Source of the DNA: JALSIF01 sp026981635 [NCBI: bacterium]
GTDB taxonomy: Bacteria > 4484-113 > JALSIF01
Reading direction: 5' to 3'
Length of the DNA: 9,775 bases
NCBI GenBank assembly: GCA_026981635.1
Contig: JALSIF010000294.1
Span: forward strand, 1 to 9,775
The notes below the pieces were generated by a model that worked only from the letters and a program-made list of their open reading frames with translations, had not been told where the DNA came from and did not search any database. A program made the position numbers and the translations under genes. Below, in pieces: positions 6,521 to 9,775 of this stretch (position 1 is the first letter of the stretch; every line of letters begins with the position of its first letter).

Positions 6521-6959
6521 CCATAGACGCAGGCTGGACCACATAGCCATCGCGGTCCGCAACCTAGAAAGTTCCCTCTCCCGCTGGACCGCACTGCTTG
6601 GCATTGAACCTTCAGAGGTGGAAATCCACTCCATAGAGTCGGAGGGGGTTAGGGTGGCGATGCTCCCTTTGGCGGATGGGGTAATGGTTGAGCTGATGGA
6701 GCCTTTGAGTGACCAGTCGCCGGTGGCCCGCTTTCTTGAGCGGCGGGGAGAGGGCATCCACCACTTCGCCCTGCGCTCGAAAGATCCGGCAAAGGACCTT
6801 GCCCGCGCCCGGGAGATCGGGCTAGAGGCGGTGGGCGACGGGCCGGTGGAGACTACGGTGGGTGATCTGGTGGCCTTCCTTCACCCCCGCTCCCTGAATG
6901 GTGTACTCTTGGAGTTCAAGCAGCGGCGGGAGGAGAGAAGCCATGGCGGCGGAACCTGA
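6516..6959 (+). CDS. mce: Methylmalonyl-CoA epimerase
   Basis: This enzyme interconverts (2R)- and (2S)-methylmalonyl-CoA in the cytoplasm, linking propionyl-CoA carboxylase or decarboxylase to methylmalonyl-CoA mutase. The 147-aa protein shows the vicinal-oxygen-chelate fold: [12 protein letters not shown] (first metal ligand His9), [21 protein letters not shown] (Glu59 at the second ligand site), [10 protein letters not shown] (the third His, 82-83) and NGVLLEFKQ (Glu133, acting as ligand and base in characterised relatives). [15 protein letters not shown] is almost a signature for this family. There is no Shine-Dalgarno before the GTG start. A TATAAT box lies nine bases upstream, which suggests a leaderless message. 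The 3' end overlaps the carboxyltransferase by 17 bases. Confidence 0.9.
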   Translation: MGHRRRLDHIAIAVRNLESSLSRWTALLGIEPSEVEIHSIESEGVRVAMLPLADGVMVELMEPLSDQSPVARFLERRGEGIHHFALRSKDPAKDLARAREIGLEAVGDGPVETTVGDLVAFLHPRSLNGVLLEFKQRREERSHGGGT

Positions 6960-8511
6960 ATTTCGTCCCGGCAAAAAGATTAAGACCACCAAGGACCGCA
7001 TCAAGCAGCTTGAGGAGCTCAGGCGCAAGGCCCAGGCAGGAGGCGGCCCGGAGCGGGTCACCGCCCAGCATGAGAAGGGCAAACTCACCGCCCGGGAGCG
7101 CCTGCATCTGCTTTTGGACGAGAACTCCTTCATGGAGATTGACGCCTTCGTTGCCCATCCCCAGTTCAAGGTGCTTGGCGATGGGGTGATTACCGGCTAC
7201 GGAACCATAGGTGGGCGCAAGGTTTGCGTCTATGCTCAGGATTTCACCGTGATGGGGGGAAGCCTGGGGGAGCGCCACGCCCAGAAGATATGCAAGATCA
7301 TCGACATGGCCATCCGGATGGGCTGTCCGGTGATTGGCCTAAACGACTCGGGTGGGGCGCGCATCCAGGAGGGAGTGGTATCCCTTGCCGGTTATGCGGA
7401 GCTCTTCTTCCGCAACGCCATGGCCAGCGGGGTGGTCCCCCAGATAACTGCCATCATGGGCCCCTGCGCCGGTGGAGCGGTCTACTCTCCCGCCCTGCAG
7501 GACTTTATCTTCATGGTTAAGCACACCTCCTTCATGTTCCTCACTGGCCCCGATGTGATCAAGGAAGTGCTCAACGAGGAGGTTACCTTTGAGGAGCTGG
7601 GTGGAGCACTCACCCACGCCACCAAAAGTGGGGTGGCCCACTTTGTGGCCTCAAACGAGATTGACTGCATAAACGAGATTAAGCGTTTGCTCTCCTACCT
7701 TCCCCAGAACAACCTGGAAGATCCCCCCCGGAGCAAAAGCGATGACCCCATAGACCGCAGGGAGGAGCGGCTGGCCGAGATCGTCCCTGATGACCCCAAC
7801 AAGCCCTACGACATGAAGGAGGTCATAAACCTCATCGTTGACCGCGACTCTTTCTTTGAGGTCCACTCCCTATATGCCCCCAACCTGATTGTGGGCTTTG
7901 CCCGCCTGGGGGGTGATGTGGTGGGCATCGTGGCCAACCAGCCCAAGGAGTTTGCCGGTGTGCTGGACATAAAGAGCAGCGTTAAGGGCGCCCGCTTCAT
8001 CCGCTTCTGCGATGCCTTCAACATTCCCATCATCACCTTTGAGGATGTGCCCGGCTTCCTTCCTGGCACCAGCCAGGAGTGGAACGGCATCATCCGCGAA
8101 GGGGCCAAACTGCTCTACGCCTACTGCGAGGCCACCGTGCCAAAGCTCTGCGTGGTCACCCGCAAGAGCTATGGGGGGGCCTACTGCGTGATGAGTTCCA
8201 AGCACCTGCGAAGTGACCTGAATTTCGCCTGGCCCACGGCGGAGTTTGCCGTCATGGGAGCGGAGGGGGCGATAAACATCATCTATCGCAAAAAGTTAAA
8301 GGAAGCCCGCAACCCGGAGAAGCTGAGAAAGAAGCTCATTGAAGAGTACAAACGGGACTACCTGCATCCCTATCTGGCTGCCAGCCGGGGCTATGTGGAC
8401 GATGTGATTGACCCCCGCGAAACCCGGGAGAGACTCATCTATGGGTTGAGGCTCCTTAGGGGTAAGGTTGACCAGAGACCCAAGCGCAAGCACGGCAACA
8501 TGCCCCTCTAG
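6943..8511 (+). CDS. Propionyl-CoA carboxylase beta / methylmalonyl-CoA decarboxylase alpha-type carboxyltransferase
   Basis: This is the biotin-dependent acyl-CoA carboxyltransferase component that moves CO2 between carboxybiotin and an acyl-CoA, most likely propionyl-CoA. It has 522 aa, the normal family length. The two crotonase-like halves are visible: the N-half with [31 protein letters not shown] and the oxyanion motif [12 protein letters not shown] (173-184), and the C-half with [42 protein letters not shown] and KSYGGAY (408-414). The C-terminus KRKHGNMPL is the classic end. The residue after GGAY is Cys415 where propionyl-specific enzymes have Asp. ATG 6943 is preferred over upstream starts because GGAGGAG at 6929-6935 precedes it. 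The biotin carrier, biotin carboxylase or membrane decarboxylase subunit is not in the window, so carboxylase and decarboxylase roles cannot be separated (candidate names pccB or mmdA). Confidence 0.93.
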   Translation: MAAEPEFRPGKKIKTTKDRIKQLEELRRKAQAGGGPERVTAQHEKGKLTARERLHLLLDENSFMEIDAFVAHPQFKVLGDGVITGYGTIGGRKVCVYAQDFTVMGGSLGERHAQKICKIIDMAIRMGCPVIGLNDSGGARIQEGVVSLAGYAELFFRNAMASGVVPQITAIMGPCAGGAVYSPALQDFIFMVKHTSFMFLTGPDVIKEVLNEEVTFEELGGALTHATKSGVAHFVASNEIDCINEIKRLLSYLPQNNLEDPPRSKSDDPIDRREERLAEIVPDDPNKPYDMKEVINLIVDRDSFFEVHSLYAPNLIVGFARLGGDVVGIVANQPKEFAGVLDIKSSVKGARFIRFCDAFNIPIITFEDVPGFLPGTSQEWNGIIREGAKLLYAYCEATVPKLCVVTRKSYGGAYCVMSSKHLRSDLNFAWPTAEFAVMGAEGAINIIYRKKLKEARNPEKLRKKLIEEYKRDYLHPYLAASRGYVDDVIDPRETRERLIYGLRLLRGKVDQRPKRKHGNMPL

Positions 8512-8512
8512 C

Positions 8513-8541
8513 TTGGGCTGAGGATGGCAAAGTTCTATACT
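8513..8541 (+). promoter_or_regulatory. Putative promoter of the lipoprotein gene
   Basis: TTGGGC at 8513-8518 and TATACT at 8536-8541 are separated by 17 bases. The box ends nine bases before the ATG at 8551, exactly the spacing found for the epimerase. This suggests a separate, leaderless or near-leaderless transcript starting right after the carboxyltransferase stop. The -35 match is only partial. Confidence 0.45.
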
Positions 8542-8543
8542 AG

Positions 8544-8558
8544 GCCCACTATGTGGGC
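8544..8558. repeat. Inverted repeat over the lipoprotein start
   Basis: GCCCAC (8544-8549) and GTGGGC (8553-8558) are perfect inverted arms around TAT. The repeat begins two bases after the TATACT box and includes the ATG at 8551. It shares the CCCAC...GTGGG arms and the position of the palindrome at 6509-6520, so both may be bound by one regulator. Confidence 0.5.
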
Positions 8559-9775
8559 AGGCGCACGCAAGCTATGCGTGCTGGGGTTGCTCTTGCTTGG
8601 GCTTCTAACCCTATTCTCTTGTGGGAGAGCACTAGATTCCCAGAAGAGGAGCCAGGGGATGGAAGCGGAACCATCTCGCACCCTGTCCCTGGCTACCCCC
8701 ATCGTGACCCAGCTTGAGCTTGACCCCAGCCAGGTAAATCGGCTTGGCTTTCAGGTGACCCTGCAGGGGGATGCCAACGGCGACATGTCGGTGGGCTTTG
8801 CCGATGTGAACCTGCTAGTGGAACACTTTGGCGCTCCCCCCGATGACCCCGACCTGCCGGCGGTGGACTTCAACCTGAACGGCCAGTCGGACTTTGGGGA
8901 TGTAAACATCCTGGTGGAGAACTTTGGGGTGGAGCTGACCCGCTTTGAGGTCCGCGACATAAGTAGCCCTCCCAACCCCCTGCTGGAGCTTTCCCCAGAC
9001 CAAGGCAGCCCCATCCCCCAGGGGGTTGAGTTTGGCTCCGTCTTCATCCCCTCGCCCGATCTTGCGGTGAGGGTGGCGGTCTTCGGGCGGCTTTCCGCGG
9101 GCGGCAGCGAACAGCTCATCACCGTAAGCCCGGTCTTCTCCCTAAACGACCCCCTGCTTAGCGCGTGGGACAGCTCAACCGTAGTCTGGCGCACCGATGA
9201 GCTCATTGGCCTCACTGAGCTATCCAGCGGCCGCAGCGGGGTTATCGCTCGCATTGCCGGGGAGACCGGCATCCCCTGGGTGTGGGATGAGACCAGCCAG
9301 CGGCTTATCTTCTACGGTGAGAACGGGGGGCAGGTGGGGGTGTGGGCCACCAGCCTGGACGGCTCGGCCCCAGAGCTCATGAGCGGCAACGCCAGCCTGC
9401 CCGGAACAGGGCCGGTCAACCTGATTCTGGTCAGCCCCACCGGGGATGCCCTCTACCTCAGCCGGGGGGAGATTGACCCGGGAAGCGGGCTCTATCCCCA
9501 GCTCTACCTGCTTGACTTTGCCAGCAAGCAGTATGTCCGGCTGGGCAAAAGCCTCAACGACAGCGGCTTCGGTCTCTTCCCCGGCGACTGGTTCCCCGAC
9601 GGAAGCGGAGTGCTGGCGGGGGTGATAGACCCGGCCGGCATCGGTGGTGCCCAGCTCTACAAGTTCAGCCTGAGCGACCCGGAGGGCTCGCAGTATGGCC
9701 CCCTGGGTCTGGCCACCGGTTTCTTTGCCCAGGCCACCAGCGGGGATTACTACCTGGTGGCGGCGGACTTCCGGC
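8551..9775 (+). CDS. Secreted lipoprotein with two EF-hand/dockerin-like repeats and a TolB-like propeller region (3' partial)
   Basis: The frame is open to the right edge (408 visible residues). The N-terminus MWAGARKLCVLGLLLLGLLTLFSC is a lipoprotein signal peptide ending in a lipobox-like LFSC, so Cys24 would be lipidated. Two calcium-loop repeats follow: DANGDMSVGFAD (residues 74-85) and DFNLNGQSDFGD (106-117), each followed by a helix of the type VNxLVExFG. This resembles a type I dockerin pair. From about residue 240, blocks such as GVWATSLDG, LVSPTGDALYLS, QLYLLDFAS and WFPDGSGVLAGV resemble PD40/TolB-like propeller blades. An in-frame ATG at 8524 would add nine residues but has GAGG directly touching it. 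I prefer 8551 because of the signal peptide shape and the promoter layout. Function is unknown; an extracellular binding or surface-anchored role is inference. Confidence 0.75.
   Translation, partial: MWAGARKLCVLGLLLLGLLTLFSCGRALDSQKRSQGMEAEPSRTLSLATPIVTQLELDPSQVNRLGFQVTLQGDANGDMSVGFADVNLLVEHFGAPPDDPDLPAVDFNLNGQSDFGDVNILVENFGVELTRFEVRDISSPPNPLLELSPDQGSPIPQGVEFGSVFIPSPDLAVRVAVFGRLSAGGSEQLITVSPVFSLNDPLLSAWDSSTVVWRTDELIGLTELSSGRSGVIARIAGETGIPWVWDETSQRLIFYGENGGQVGVWATSLDGSAPELMSGNASLPGTGPVNLILVSPTGDALYLSRGEIDPGSGLYPQLYLLDFASKQYVRLGKSLNDSGFGLFPGDWFPDGSGVLAGVIDPAGIGGAQLYKFSLSDPEGSQYGPLGLATGFFAQATSGDYYLVAADFR

Noticed and set aside
6478-6594. N-terminal extension of the methyltransferase-like gene to the ATG at 6594
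   Set aside because: It would overlap the epimerase start and its promoter, while the GTG at 6477 has its own ribosome binding site.
6898-6942. Upstream GTG start for the carboxyltransferase
   Set aside because: It would add 15 residues that simply overlap the epimerase end; the ATG at 6943 has GGAGGAG at good spacing and gives the usual N-terminus.
8751-9272. 173-codon minus-strand open frame
   Set aside because: It is antisense to the lipoprotein gene, whose plus frame has a signal peptide, repeated calcium loops and propeller blades; the minus product shows no domain.
1-9775. tRNA, rRNA, CRISPR array, insertion sequence or integrase
   Set aside because: No cloverleaf-like or rRNA-like sequence, regular short repeats, terminal inverted repeats or transposase/integrase motifs were seen; the window is almost completely filled by the listed genes.

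Overview
The window is a GC-rich bacterial chromosomal segment with three blocks: the distal part of a flagellar basal-body/hook operon (1-5715, plus strand), a divergent methyltransferase / methylmalonyl-CoA metabolism block (5734-8511), and the first part of a large secreted lipoprotein gene that runs off the right edge (8551-9775). The flagellar gene set (short FlgD, the TIGR02530-type flagellar operon protein, FlgE, a SwrD/FlbD-type small protein, FliM, and a FliY-type FliN with N-terminal extension) matches the order seen in Bacillota, Thermotogota and related lineages rather than enterobacteria. I cannot name the phylum from this sequence. The two EF-hand/dockerin-like repeats in the lipoprotein and two promoter-like boxes placed right at start codons suggest a deep-branching lineage, but that is inference.

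Flagellar block: flgD (5' end outside the window), the TIGR02530 gene (4-bp GTGA overlap), flgE (strong AAGGAGG site), then a 69-bp gap holding a 14-bp-stem hairpin, then swrD, fliM and fliY with 3-bp gaps. FlgD caps the growing hook and FlgE polymerises into it. FliM and FliY form the rotor C-ring that receives the chemotaxis signal, and SwrD is linked to motor torque in Bacillus. FlgE is unusually long (765 aa) because its centre contains about 340 extra residues, including two repeats resembling the flagellin/hook IN module. fliL, which sits between swrD and fliM in Bacillus, is missing here, and the cluster stops at fliY against a convergent gene.

Metabolic block: a class-I methyltransferase-like gene on the minus strand with a degenerate SAM-binding loop is divergent from a methylmalonyl-CoA epimerase gene. 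The epimerase overlaps a propionyl-CoA carboxylase beta / methylmalonyl-CoA decarboxylase alpha-type carboxyltransferase by 17 bp. Together these two act in propionyl-CoA to methylmalonyl-CoA interconversion. The last gene encodes a lipoprotein with two calcium-binding-like repeats followed by a TolB/WD40-like propeller region.

The most interesting non-coding signal is a shared layout at the epimerase and lipoprotein starts: a TATAAT/TATACT box, then a CCCAC...GTGGG inverted repeat that covers the predicted transcription start and the start codon, nine bases after the box in both cases. This suggests leaderless or near-leaderless transcripts with a common operator. No tRNA, rRNA, CRISPR, insertion sequence or clear U-tract terminator was seen.
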